Source of the DNA: Sorghum bicolor
Taxonomy: Eukaryota > Streptophyta > Magnoliopsida > Poales > Poaceae
NCBI RefSeq assembly: GCF_000003195.3
Contig: NC_012873.2
Coordinates: 26,916,547-26,980,546 of the forward strand
Length of the DNA stretch: 64,000 nt
Direction of reading: 5' to 3'
The translations under genes and the position numbers were made by a program. The notes under the pieces are model-generated. The model searched no databases, had not been told where the DNA came from, and saw nothing but the letters and a program-made list of their open reading frames with translations. The stretch's first letter is position 1, and every line of letters starts with the position of its first letter. This document shows, piece after piece, positions 1 to 8,731 of the stretch.

Positions 1-1281
1 CGCTCCTTCCCTACTTTTCTTTTATTCAAATCTGGATTTTTGGCTTTCTTGCAAAAATCATATCTCCTGTTTCTGAGATCCAAAAATTGTGAAACCAATT
101 TTGTGGTATTCCTTGAGATGGCTAGTTTTTAATAAAAATATAAAATGGACCATGTTTTCTGGAAAAATTTTTATTAAGGATTTAATCTTGTTATTCATGG
201 ATAAATTCATATATCTTGTTATACTGCTTAGTTTGCTCTGAAAATTTTATGGTAGTCTCTATGTGGTACTAGGGTGCTTTGATAAATATTTCATGATTTT
301 TGGAGTACTGCAGTTTTGATATGTAATTTAGGATTGAAATTTGGCTTGTTTCCTTGATTAAATCATATAAAATAATTGGTGTTTATGCCGGTGCTCTACT
401 TTGGTAGTACACCTTGGCACATGTTAAATAATCTGAAATCTGTTGTTTGACACCATGTAAGTCATGTTTCTGAATTTATGAAATAAACACCTTGGCACAT
501 GTTAAATACATTTCTTTAATTTGGTATGTGCAATTGTCCTGAAATTTTTATGGTGATGCTTTGATGCTACACTTGTACCTCTGTAATGTTTGTAGATTTT
601 TCTGAGTACTTTGACTAAGCATCTTGTAATTATGCTCCTATCTAGAATTAATTGATAAATGTCTTGTTAAGTAAATGTTTGAGGGTGGTCATCTGATGTT
701 CTGGTAGCCTTGTGATATGCTTGTGCTCAGAACCCATGTGGTTGGCATGGTTTATCTTTTGGGTATGTCATCAAATAATTAATTATAGGGTTAAAGGCTG
801 TTCTGGACAGCAAGGGAGCAATTTAATTTTACTTAATGATAACTTGGTTTTCTGGGAAACTTGTCTAAATCAAAGTTGTGGTTTAAAATTGAGGTCATTT
901 GGCCAAGTAGTTTAAAAGTTATAACTGTTCCAAGTTGGGTTCCAGAAATAGGTACTCTCTGTTTTTCCTGGAACAGAACATGGAACTTTGTTTAAATGAC
1001 TTGTTTAATTTATGAATCTTGCTGTAATATTTAAAGATGATTTGTAGACAATTTCATAAGCTTTCCAGAATGTCTTCACTCATGCTTGTTAGATCTGCCT
1101 AGCACTAGTTATGATCTATTTACTGAGCTACTCCTACTTTATGATGCTTGCTGTATAGGTTATCATGATAGGTTTTGGGCTAAGTTAACTTGTTAACTTG
1201 TGAGAACTTGTTATAACTATGTTACTCCGTAAATGAAGTGCCCAGTGAGTCCATTATGTTATCAAGCATTCATTCCTTTGT

Positions 1282-1512
1282 ATGCACACTTTCTCATCCA
1301 TCGAGCATGCAATAGGTGCATCGGACGCAACAGCCTCCTTCGATCTGCAAGTGAACCCCGAAGGCCAGGAGGGCAGCCAAGAGGTGGAGGTCCAGCCAGT
1401 CGGACTCGAGGAGCCCGAAGAAGAAGTTGAGTGCCCAAATCATGAGCCAGCTTCGTTCGTGAAAGGCAAGCCCCGGAGCATTCTAAGCCTCCCTCTACTT
1501 TCGAAAGTTTAT
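1282..1512 (+). other. Coding-like segment inside T1 LTR (copy in 3' LTR at 24474-24704)
   Basis: An open frame from ATG 1282 encodes an acidic Glu/Pro-rich stretch followed by FVKGKPRSILSLPLLSK. The diverged LTR T2 (about 60090-60250) carries an open frame of the same kind with KGKPRSFLSLP, and many differences between the two fall at third codon positions. LTRs are not expected to encode protein, so this may be an exon of a captured gene or a regulatory segment that happens to stay open. An AG precedes the conserved part in both LTRs. Function unknown. Confidence 0.5.
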
Positions 1513-1606
1513 TTAATATGTTATATCTATTGCTGCATTAAGTATAGGAGTTGCGATGCAACCTTTGCTGCATTGTACTCCATCCTTCTCCACATAACTC
1601 ACCACA

Positions 1607-1611
1607 CTTTG
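1607..1611. repeat. Target-site duplication of element A (CTTTG), left
   Basis: CTTTG immediately precedes the 5' LTR of A and recurs at 13560-13564 immediately after the 3' LTR. The uninterrupted T1 3' LTR reads CACACCTTGGTTATAG at the equivalent point, which serves as the empty site. Confidence 0.97.
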
Positions 1612-2073
1612 TGTGGGGGTATAAACCCCTATACCCTTACGGCTAGACTTCAGCCAGGAAGCTTGGCCCACTACGAGACGAGTTCAAGGCTTGATCCGAC
1701 AGCTCGGAGTTTCGCGCAAGGAAACAAGACGTGGAGATCAAGCAGGATTCTAGTCGGTTAGAATAGGAATTGATATCGAACTATCTATGGCAATTGTAAC
1801 CGACTAGGATTAGTTTCCAGATCTGTAACCCTGCCCTCCAGACTATATAAGGAGGGGCAAGGGACCCCCCTAGGACAACATATATTCTCTCAGCACAAAT
1901 CAATACAACCAGACGCAGGACGTAGGTATTACGCCAACTCGGCGGCCGAACCTGGATAAAAAGCTTGTCCGTGTCTTGCGTCACCATCGAGTTCGTAGTT
2001 TGCGCACCGTCTACCGATAAACTACTACCGTGGGTATACCCCAAGGTAGACTGCCGACTAGCTTTCGTCGACA
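1612..2073 (+). repeat. A 5' LTR (462 bp)
   Basis: Starts TGTGGGGGTATAAACC and ends TTTCGTCGACA, so it has the TG...CA ends. It pairs with the 3' LTR 13098-13559; I count four substitutions and no length difference. Relatives of this LTR occur at 31612-32067 and 33908-34363 (element B) and, on the minus strand, at 58845-59295 (element C). Confidence 0.97.
1844..1850 (+). promoter_or_regulatory. TATA box in A 5' LTR
   Basis: TATATAA in the context GACTATATAAGGAGG, about 230 bp into the LTR and just before a C-rich stretch; the same site is at 13330-13336 in the 3' LTR. This is the likely core promoter for the genomic RNA. Confidence 0.8.
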
Positions 2074-2094
2074 GTGGCGCGCCAGGTAGGGGGT
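2074..2094 (+). other. A primer-binding site region
   Basis: GTGGCGCGCCAGGTAGGGGG follows the LTR directly and is conserved at the same place in B (about 32068) and C (minus, 58825-58844). TGG near the start fits pairing to a tRNA CCA end. I do not assign the tRNA. Confidence 0.75.
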
Positions 2095-2121
2095 GTGCGT
2101 GCAACTTTTCCGGCGAACAAG

Positions 2122-5100
2122 ATGGTCACGATCCCAGCTTCCGCGACCGTGCCCGAAGGCCTCACGTTCACCGTCGGCCAGATCACGTGGACGACGTGCA
2201 GCGGCGGCTTCGTGACCACGGTTCCGAAAGAGATCCAGATCCAATCTGAGATCACGCCGTCTCCGACCACACGCATGACGGCACCAAGCTCCCGACCACC
2301 GTTCCCACTCTACAAGGGAAAGGAGATCGACTGCTCGGACCTCCTCCAAGCGCTCGATCGCGCTGACTCCAAGCTACTCGAAGTCTCCCAACTAATAGCT
2401 GGAGTTCTGCGCCGGCCCGACCAAGCTGCTCGAGCGGATTTTTTGAAATCCCGCCGGCCAACTCGTGTCGCCACACACGAACGGCTGGGAACGTCCCTGA
2501 CGATAACCTCAACCCCCTCAGGACGATCCGTCGAGCTCAAAAAGGAAGACTATCCTTGCGGCCTGAACAACTCGGCCTCTGTTTACTCACAGCATGTCCA
2601 ATCCGTTTTCAGCAAGGCGGGTTGGTCGCCGACAAGGAACAATCGTCACCATGTCAACATGGTGACAATCCGAGAGCTACGGGACGGCCAGGTTTCCAGC
2701 ACCAACTCAAGCACCGGCTCCGTCCCCACCGAGGTTATAAACACCGAAGACGAGGGCTACGACCTGGATTTTCCTTCACACCCTCCGGGCTTCGACCGAT
2801 TCCCGATATTCCCCCCCCCCCGGCGAGGGGATATTGTGTTCAATGTCAGCGCCGACGAACCGGCTGTTGACGGAGAAACAGATGACCAGAGGCAACTCCG
2901 CGAACAGCGTAACGCCGATCGCGCCCGACGGCGTGCGGACGAGCAACAACAGATGCCACCAAGTAACCTCAACGATGCCTTTGACATGGTCGGGGACCAG
3001 CCGGTCTACAAAACGCCAAGCGCCAACGTGGCTGTCGCCATGGCCAACCTGGATCGGCTTCCTGACACCCCCGAATGCCAGGGAGTCCGGACCAGCATCC
3101 GAGCACACCTGATCGCCGCAATGGGACAGACAGCCACTCTGCTCAAGAGAGTCCAGGACGTTTCTTATACGGAAGCCGCCTCCGACCAAACTAATCGTAG
3201 CCAGTTCTCACCCAGCAGGCGTCACCGCAGCCGCTCCCCCGACAACCGTCGAGGGGACTCGCGGCGCGACGATGGTGGTCGGGACGCCGATGGCCGCCGC
3301 AAGCAAATTCATGGCGTACGCGGCCAAGAAGAAGATCAACACAGGGATCTCCGCCACAACAACCCTCCCAAAGATGCCCGGGACCGCATCAACAGGCGCG
3401 CCGCAGAGAGAGCAGTCCACGAAAACCTGGGCCGCATCGAGTACGATGCGACCCACGGTCCTCCGGGCCTAAGGCAGTTCTCCTCACACCTCTGCCAGGT
3501 CGTGTGGCCCCGCAATTTCAAACTCGAAAAACTTAAAAAATACGACGGCAAGGAAAATCCAGAGAACTGGATCACTCTCTATGAAATCGCCGTCCGATCA
3601 GCGGCAGGAGATGAGCACGTCATGGCTAACTACTTCCCCGTAGTCCTCGACCAGGCTGGTCATCAGTGGCTTCTCGGCTTGCCCGAGGACTCCTTCGACT
3701 CTTGGGAAGAGCTACGACAGGCTTTCATCGACAACTTCATCGCCACATGCGAGCAGCCCGGAAACAAGTATGACCTTGAAAGGATAAGAGACAGGAAGAA
3801 TGAACCTCTGCGCGATTACATCCGACGATTCTCGGATATGCGCCTCAAAATCCCGAAGATTTCTCATGACGAAGCCATATCAGCCTTTATCAAGGGCTTG
3901 CGTTTCCATGAAGCGCTGAGGAACAAGCTGTTGCGTAAGCGCCCATCAACGGTAGCAGAGCTCCTCGCCACGGCTAAAAATTACGCCGATGCTGATGACG
4001 CAGAAAAACTAATCCGAGACGATGCGAGAGGCCCCGACCAGCCTTCCCGGCGAGATGACGGTCGTGGTCGCTACGACAACAGAAATCACCGCCGCTCCGA
4101 CAACCACGATCACCGAGAGGGTTGGGATCGGCGGCGCGACAGCCGCGACGACTTCAGAGGAAAGCGCCCTCGCGAATACGACCACGAAGTAAATACGGTC
4201 AAACGTCCCAATGGACGACGGGACTACCAAGACGACTACAACAAAACGTTGAAGGGACCGTGCCAGCTACACCCAAAGTCTAACCATACCATGGAAGAGT
4301 GTCGCGTCCTCAAAAGTATCTATACACGGTGGGCCGCCCAAGAGGACTCCGCCAAGAAAAATAACAAGCGCGACGGGCACGACCACGAAGATGAGGATGA
4401 GGACCAAGACAGGGACCCCCGACACCAATACGTCAGCCCCACCGACGTGGTCCACTCCATTTTTGGGGGCAAGGTCTCCACTGAGTCCAAGCGAGAAAGA
4501 AAGCTGTTAAAGAGAGCCTGCCTCAACATAGACAGCACGGACGGGCTGATCGCAGATCCGAAATTTCCCGCGTGGTCCCACAGGGAGATCTCGTTCAGCA
4601 GGAAGGACCAGTGGGCCGCTATCCCAGAGCCGGGTCGTTTCCCACTGATTCTTGATCCCTGCATCAATAGCATCAGATTCGAGCGCGTGCTCGTGGACGG
4701 GGGAAGCTCCATCGACATCCTCTTCCGCAACAGCCTGCCCGCCCTCAAGATATCACCGGCACAACTAAAACCTTACGACGCCCAATTCTGGGGGGTTTTG
4801 CCAGGTCAAAGTTCGGTGCCCCTCGGACAGATAACATTGCCTATCCAATTCGGCACACCCGATCACTTCCGGACGGAGTTCATCAACTTCGTAGTCGCGG
4901 ATTTCGACGGGACCTACCACGCCATACTGGGCCGCCCATCGCTGACAAAGTTCATGGCAGTCCCGCACTACTCATACCTAGTCCTTAAGATGCCCACGGA
5001 GAAGGGTGTCCTAACCGTCAGAGGCAACGTCTACACTGCGTACACCTGCGAAGAAGAAAGCTTCAAGATCACCGAGGCAATTGACCTCTCAATCCGCATG

Positions 5101-5268
5101 GCGGAAACAGCAAACCAAGCCGCACAGCTGCCTCCCGACCAGCTCCGATTACCTGAGCAGGAGACAGCCAGAAAGAATTCGAAATCCAAGGAGTACAAAG
5201 AAGTGCAGCTGGTCGAAGGCAACCCCGAGAAGACAGCTCTCATCGGGGCTAACCTGGATCCAAAATAG
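2122..5268 (+). CDS. gag: A Gag-protease polyprotein
   Basis: Structural Gag plus aspartic protease, 1048 residues. The frame is open from the primer site (2074), but the first ATG is 2122 (context AAGATGG), so I start there. The N-terminal third is hydrophilic and variable. The Gag core lies near residues 480-630, around WITLYEIAVRSAAGDEHVMA and DSWEELRQAFIDNF. Arg/Asp-rich basic and acidic segments (about 640-790) follow. A retroviral-type protease motif, LVDGGSSIDILF, lies near residue 860; here DGGS replaces the DSGA common elsewhere, as is usual in Tat-lineage elements. I see no classical CCHC knuckle. The ORF ends at TAG 5266-5268 and pol follows in the same frame. Relatives are decayed in B (32116-33735) and C. 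Confidence 0.93.
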   Translation: MVTIPASATVPEGLTFTVGQITWTTCSGGFVTTVPKEIQIQSEITPSPTTRMTAPSSRPPFPLYKGKEIDCSDLLQALDRADSKLLEVSQLIAGVLRRPDQAARADFLKSRRPTRVATHERLGTSLTITSTPSGRSVELKKEDYPCGLNNSASVYSQHVQSVFSKAGWSPTRNNRHHVNMVTIRELRDGQVSSTNSSTGSVPTEVINTEDEGYDLDFPSHPPGFDRFPIFPPPRRGDIVFNVSADEPAVDGETDDQRQLREQRNADRARRRADEQQQMPPSNLNDAFDMVGDQPVYKTPSANVAVAMANLDRLPDTPECQGVRTSIRAHLIAAMGQTATLLKRVQDVSYTEAASDQTNRSQFSPSRRHRSRSPDNRRGDSRRDDGGRDADGRRKQIHGVRGQEEDQHRDLRHNNPPKDARDRINRRAAERAVHENLGRIEYDATHGPPGLRQFSSHLCQVVWPRNFKLEKLKKYDGKENPENWITLYEIAVRSAAGDEHVMANYFPVVLDQAGHQWLLGLPEDSFDSWEELRQAFIDNFIATCEQPGNKYDLERIRDRKNEPLRDYIRRFSDMRLKIPKISHDEAISAFIKGLRFHEALRNKLLRKRPSTVAELLATAKNYADADDAEKLIRDDARGPDQPSRRDDGRGRYDNRNHRRSDNHDHREGWDRRRDSRDDFRGKRPREYDHEVNTVKRPNGRRDYQDDYNKTLKGPCQLHPKSNHTMEECRVLKSIYTRWAAQEDSAKKNNKRDGHDHEDEDEDQDRDPRHQYVSPTDVVHSIFGGKVSTESKRERKLLKRACLNIDSTDGLIADPKFPAWSHREISFSRKDQWAAIPEPGRFPLILDPCINSIRFERVLVDGGSSIDILFRNSLPALKISPAQLKPYDAQFWGVLPGQSSVPLGQITLPIQFGTPDHFRTEFINFVVADFDGTYHAILGRPSLTKFMAVPHYSYLVLKMPTEKGVLTVRGNVYTAYTCEEESFKITEAIDLSIRMAETANQAAQLPPDQLRLPEQETARKNSKSKEYKEVQLVEGNPEKTALIGANLDPK
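5266..5268 (+). promoter_or_regulatory. In-frame TAG between gag-pro and pol (possible readthrough site)
   Basis: TAG GAA GAC separates two long ORFs in one frame. The pol frame continues immediately (Glu-Asp-Ala-Leu) with no ATG for 21 codons. The older copy C (minus strand, near 43853) keeps TAG GAA GAC at the same position, there with a TAA just before it. Conservation of the TAG suggests expression by stop-codon readthrough or splicing rather than a chance mutation. Ogre elements of the same lineage are known to splice out a gag-pro/pol boundary; I see no convincing splice sites here. Confidence 0.6.
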
Positions 5269-8200
5269 GAAGACGCGCTCGTCAGGTTTCTAAGGGACAA
5301 CGTGAGCGTTTTCGCATGGAAACCCGCAGACATGCCCGGTGTCCCACGAAACCTGATCGAGCACTCCTTAAATGTCTCGAAGACCGCAAGACCAATCAAG
5401 CAAAAACTGCGACGGTTCGCTCGTGACAAAAAGGAGGCTATTAGGACAGAAATAACACGGCTTCTAGCAGCCGGATTCATAAAAGAAGTGTATCATCCCG
5501 ATTGGCTCGCCAATCCGGTTCTTGTACGCAAAAAGAATAATGAATGGAGAATGTGCGTTGATTACACCGATCTCAACAAACACTGTCCTAAAGATCCTTT
5601 TGGTCTTCCTCGCATCGACGAGGTGGTCGACTCAACGGCCGGATGCGAACTCCTCTCCTTTCTAGATTGCTACTCTGGTTATCACCAGATCTCGTTAAAG
5701 GAAGAAGATCAGATCAAAACATCCTTCATCACACCCTTCGGCGCATACTGTTACACTACCATGTCTTTCGGACTTAAAAACACCGGGGCCACTTATCAAA
5801 GGGCCATCCAGCAATGCCTCCACGACGAGATTCGCGATGACCTCGTCGAGGCCTATGTGGACGACGTGGTCGTAAAAACAAGGGACGCGAGCACCCTAAT
5901 CGACAACTTAGACCGAACCTTCAAGGCACTCAATAGGTACAAGTGGAAGCTCAACCCCAAGAAATGCATTTTCGGCGTTCCTTCCGGTCTACTGCTCGGC
6001 AACGTCGTCAGTCGCGACGGCATACGACCAAACCCTTCAAAAGTCAAAGCCGTACTCGACATGCGACCACCGAAGAACGTCAAGGATATTCAGAAGCTAA
6101 CCGGATGCATGGCCGCCCTCAGTCGTTTCATCTCAAGGCTGGGAGAAAAAGGCCTCCCTTTCTTCAAACTATTGAAAGCGTCAGAAAAATTCTCTTGGAC
6201 AGAGGAAGCCGACGCTGCGTTCACTCAGCTTAAGACCTTCCTCACTTCACCGCCTCTCCTCACAGCGCCTCAGCCCAATGAAGACCTACTCCTTTACATT
6301 GCTGCAACCGACAGGGTTGTTTCCACGGCAATAGTGGTCGAGCGAGATGAACCAGGTCACGTCTTCAAGGTCCAGAGACCCGTTTACTTCATAAGCGAAG
6401 TTTTAAACGAATCCAAGGCCAGGTACCCACAAATACAGAAGCTTATATACGCCATCCTGATAACGTCAAGAAAGCTGAAGCACTACTTCGACGGCCATCG
6501 AGTCCTGGTGACAACCAGCTTTCCTCTCGGGGACATCCTGCGCAATAAAGACGCCAATGGCAGAATCGTGAAATGGGCAATGGAATTATGTCCATTTTCC
6601 CTAGAGTTCCAGAGTCGCACCACTGTCAAGTCTCAAGCCCTGGTCGATTTCATTGCCGAATGGACGGATCTCAACGAGCCTTCCGTTCCAGATGTCTCAG
6701 ACCACTGGTCAATGTTCTTTGACGGGTCCTTGAACATCAACGGTGCAGGCGCTGGGATATTGTTCGTATCACCCAACAAGGACAAACTCCGTTACGTCCT
6801 TCGGATCCTTTTTCCGGCGTCAAACAACGTCGCCGAATACGAAGCATGCTTACATGGCATACGACTAGCCGTTGAACTGGGGGTCAAGCGCCTCTATGTC
6901 TACGACGACTCCGCTTTGGTCATCAACCAGCTCAACAAGGAGTGGGACGCAACCCACGAGAAGATGGATCTCTACTGCAAAGAAATTCGCAAATGGGAAA
7001 CTAACTTCTATGGCATAGAGTACATCCACGTGGTCTGGGATAAGAACCAAGCAGCAGATGCGTTGTCAAAGTTAGGCTCATCTCGGGCCCAAATCCCGCG
7101 GGGTATTTTCGTCCAGGACATCCATGAGCCAAGCGTAAGCTCCCCCCTGGTCGACAAGCAACCCACCGAGGCAATGCTCATAGATGACGCCACTCCGACA
7201 ACCGGTGGGCGTGACTGGCGTACCCCGTTCATTAAATACATATCAGACGGGACAGGCTTTCAGGACAAAACAGAGAACGAGCGCCTCATCCGACGATCAA
7301 AGAACTACATCCTGGTCGACGGAAAACTCATGCGGAAAAACGCAAGCTCCGAAGTGCTGCTCAAGTGCATACCCCAAGATGATCGTATCAAGCTCTTGGA
7401 GGACATACACGCTGGATCCTGCGGCAATATCGCCGCATCTAGAACTCTGGTCGGAAAGGCTTTCCGAGCAGGTTTTTATTGGCCAACCGCGGTCTGCGAC
7501 GCAGAAAAACTGGTTCGGCATTGCGAAGGATGTCAGTTTTTCGCTAAGAGGACCCACGTACCTGCCCATGAAATTCAAACCATCCCGTCGTCTTGGCCCT
7601 TTGCTTGCTGGGGGCTTGACATGATCGGACCATTTAAACCAGCCCCGGGCAATTTCAAGTTTGTCTTCGTGTTAATCGACAAGTTCTCCAAGTGGATTGA
7701 ATACATGCCCCTGGTCAAGGCAACCTCCGAGAAGGCTGTGGAGTTTCTCAATCAAGTCATACACAGATTCGGCATCCCGAACAGCATAATCACCGACCTG
7801 GGCACTCAGTTTACTGGCACCACTTTTTGGGATTTCTGCGATGACAGAGGCATAGTCATAAAATATGTGTCAGTGGCACATCCACGTGCCAACGGTCAAG
7901 TCGAACGTGCTAACGGAATGATCGTTGACGCCCTAAAGAAAAGGCTGTACACCGAGAACGACAGAGCACCCGGTCGATGGATGAAAGAATTGCCGGCAGT
8001 GGTCTGGGGCCTCCGAACCCAGACCAGTCGAAACACAGGGGTGTCTCCCTACTTCATGGTATACGGTGCAGAGGCGGTCCTGCCGTCTGACATACACTTC
8101 GGATCTCCTAGAATCGAGCACTTCGACCAGGCGACCGCCGACAACGCCAGAGAACTCGAAATCAATTGCATGGAGGAAAAGCGTTTAGTTTCATGTCTCC

Positions 8201-8454
8201 GAACAGCAAAATATCTCGCGGCAGTCAGGCGATACTACAACAGGAACGTCAAGGACCGTTCCTTCGTGGTCGGCGATCTGGTGCTTCGATGGAAAACAAG
8301 CCAGGAGGGAATGCACAAGCTATCCACTCCCTGGGAAGGACCTTTCGTGGTGACCGAGGTCACACGACCTACGTCCTATAGATTGGCATACCCAGACGGA
8401 ACACGAGTGCCTAACTCTTGGCACATCGACAAACTGCGACGTTTCTATCCATAA
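5269..8454 (+). CDS. pol: A Pol: reverse transcriptase, RNase H, integrase
   Basis: About 1061 residues after the TAG. The RT begins near [12 protein letters not shown], with the substrate-strand motif around [19 protein letters not shown] and the catalytic YVDDVVVK near 5855. A first RNase H-like region (about 6280-6480) is followed by an archaeal-type RNase H ([18 protein letters not shown] near 6711, then [10 protein letters not shown] near 7050), the double RNase H arrangement typical of Tat elements. Integrase follows: a zinc-finger region with CEGCQ, then the DDE core ([25 protein letters not shown]), ending in a GPFVV-type tail without a chromodomain. In the zinc finger the position after CGN is Ile, where related elements have His, so metal binding may be weakened. 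No frameshift is visible. Translation must pass the TAG at 5266 or use spliced RNA. Confidence 0.93.
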   Translation, partial: EDALVRFLRDNVSVFAWKPADMPGVPRNLIEHSLNVSKTARPIKQKLRRFARDKKEAIRTEITRLLAAGFIKEVYHPDWLANPVLVRKKNNEWRMCVDYTDLNKHCPKDPFGLPRIDEVVDSTAGCELLSFLDCYSGYHQISLKEEDQIKTSFITPFGAYCYTTMSFGLKNTGATYQRAIQQCLHDEIRDDLVEAYVDDVVVKTRDASTLIDNLDRTFKALNRYKWKLNPKKCIFGVPSGLLLGNVVSRDGIRPNPSKVKAVLDMRPPKNVKDIQKLTGCMAALSRFISRLGEKGLPFFKLLKASEKFSWTEEADAAFTQLKTFLTSPPLLTAPQPNEDLLLYIAATDRVVSTAIVVERDEPGHVFKVQRPVYFISEVLNESKARYPQIQKLIYAILITSRKLKHYFDGHRVLVTTSFPLGDILRNKDANGRIVKWAMELCPFSLEFQSRTTVKSQALVDFIAEWTDLNEPSVPDVSDHWSMFFDGSLNINGAGAGILFVSPNKDKLRYVLRILFPASNNVAEYEACLHGIRLAVELGVKRLYVYDDSALVINQLNKEWDATHEKMDLYCKEIRKWETNFYGIEYIHVVWDKNQAADALSKLGSSRAQIPRGIFVQDIHEPSVSSPLVDKQPTEAMLIDDATPTTGGRDWRTPFIKYISDGTGFQDKTENERLIRRSKNYILVDGKLMRKNASSEVLLKCIPQDDRIKLLEDIHAGSCGNIAASRTLVGKAFRAGFYWPTAVCDAEKLVRHCEGCQFFAKRTHVPAHEIQTIPSSWPFACWGLDMIGPFKPAPGNFKFVFVLIDKFSKWIEYMPLVKATSEKAVEFLNQVIHRFGIPNSIITDLGTQFTGTTFWDFCDDRGIVIKYVSVAHPRANGQVERANGMIVDALKKRLYTENDRAPGRWMKELPAVVWGLRTQTSRNTGVSPYFMVYGAEAVLPSDIHFGSPRIEHFDQATADNARELEINCMEEKRLVSCLRTAKYLAAVRRYYNRNVKDRSFVVGDLVLRWKTSQEGMHKLSTPWEGPFVVTEVTRPTSYRLAYPDGTRVPNSWHIDKLRRFYP

Positions 8455-8731
8455 AGTTTCAATGACTTTCTTTTGTAAGTATCTTATAATTTTTGATAAG
8501 GAAATTCTCTATTTTTTGCCTATACCTTGTCACACACAGCACTCGGCAAAACTCCTGCAATGGATGCTCTTAGCGACAACCAAGACAAATACGGTGACAC
8601 GTCACTCAGATATTTTTACAGCGCTCAAAACAACAGTCATGACAAAAAGTAAACTTTATTACAAACTTTACATACAAAGTTTACAATAAACACCCTGACG
8701 GGCAGACACTAGTCTATCCCTACAGACTACT
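8455..8731. other. A spacer between pol and antisense gene
   Basis: 277 bases of AT-rich sequence between convergent ORFs: pol ends TAA at 8452-8454 and the antisense gene ends (TAA on minus) at 8732-8734. It would hold the 3' UTR and poly(A) site of the antisense transcript. No ORF or repeat that I trust. Confidence 0.6.

Larger units (their letters stand above)
1..1611 (+). repeat. T1 5' LTR, proximal part (enters from the left edge)
   Basis: This stretch matches about 23170-24800 nearly base for base, so it is the middle of the 5' LTR of chromovirus T1, whose 3' LTR is complete at 21581-26156. The first ~1.6 kb of LTR sequence lies outside the window. It is AT-rich until about 1230, then has a GC-richer coding-like segment (1282-1510). 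It is cut at 1611 by insertion of element A and resumes at 13560. A short block (410-430, repeated at 488-508) differs from the 3' LTR and looks like a local copy event. I see no host gene here. Confidence 0.93.
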
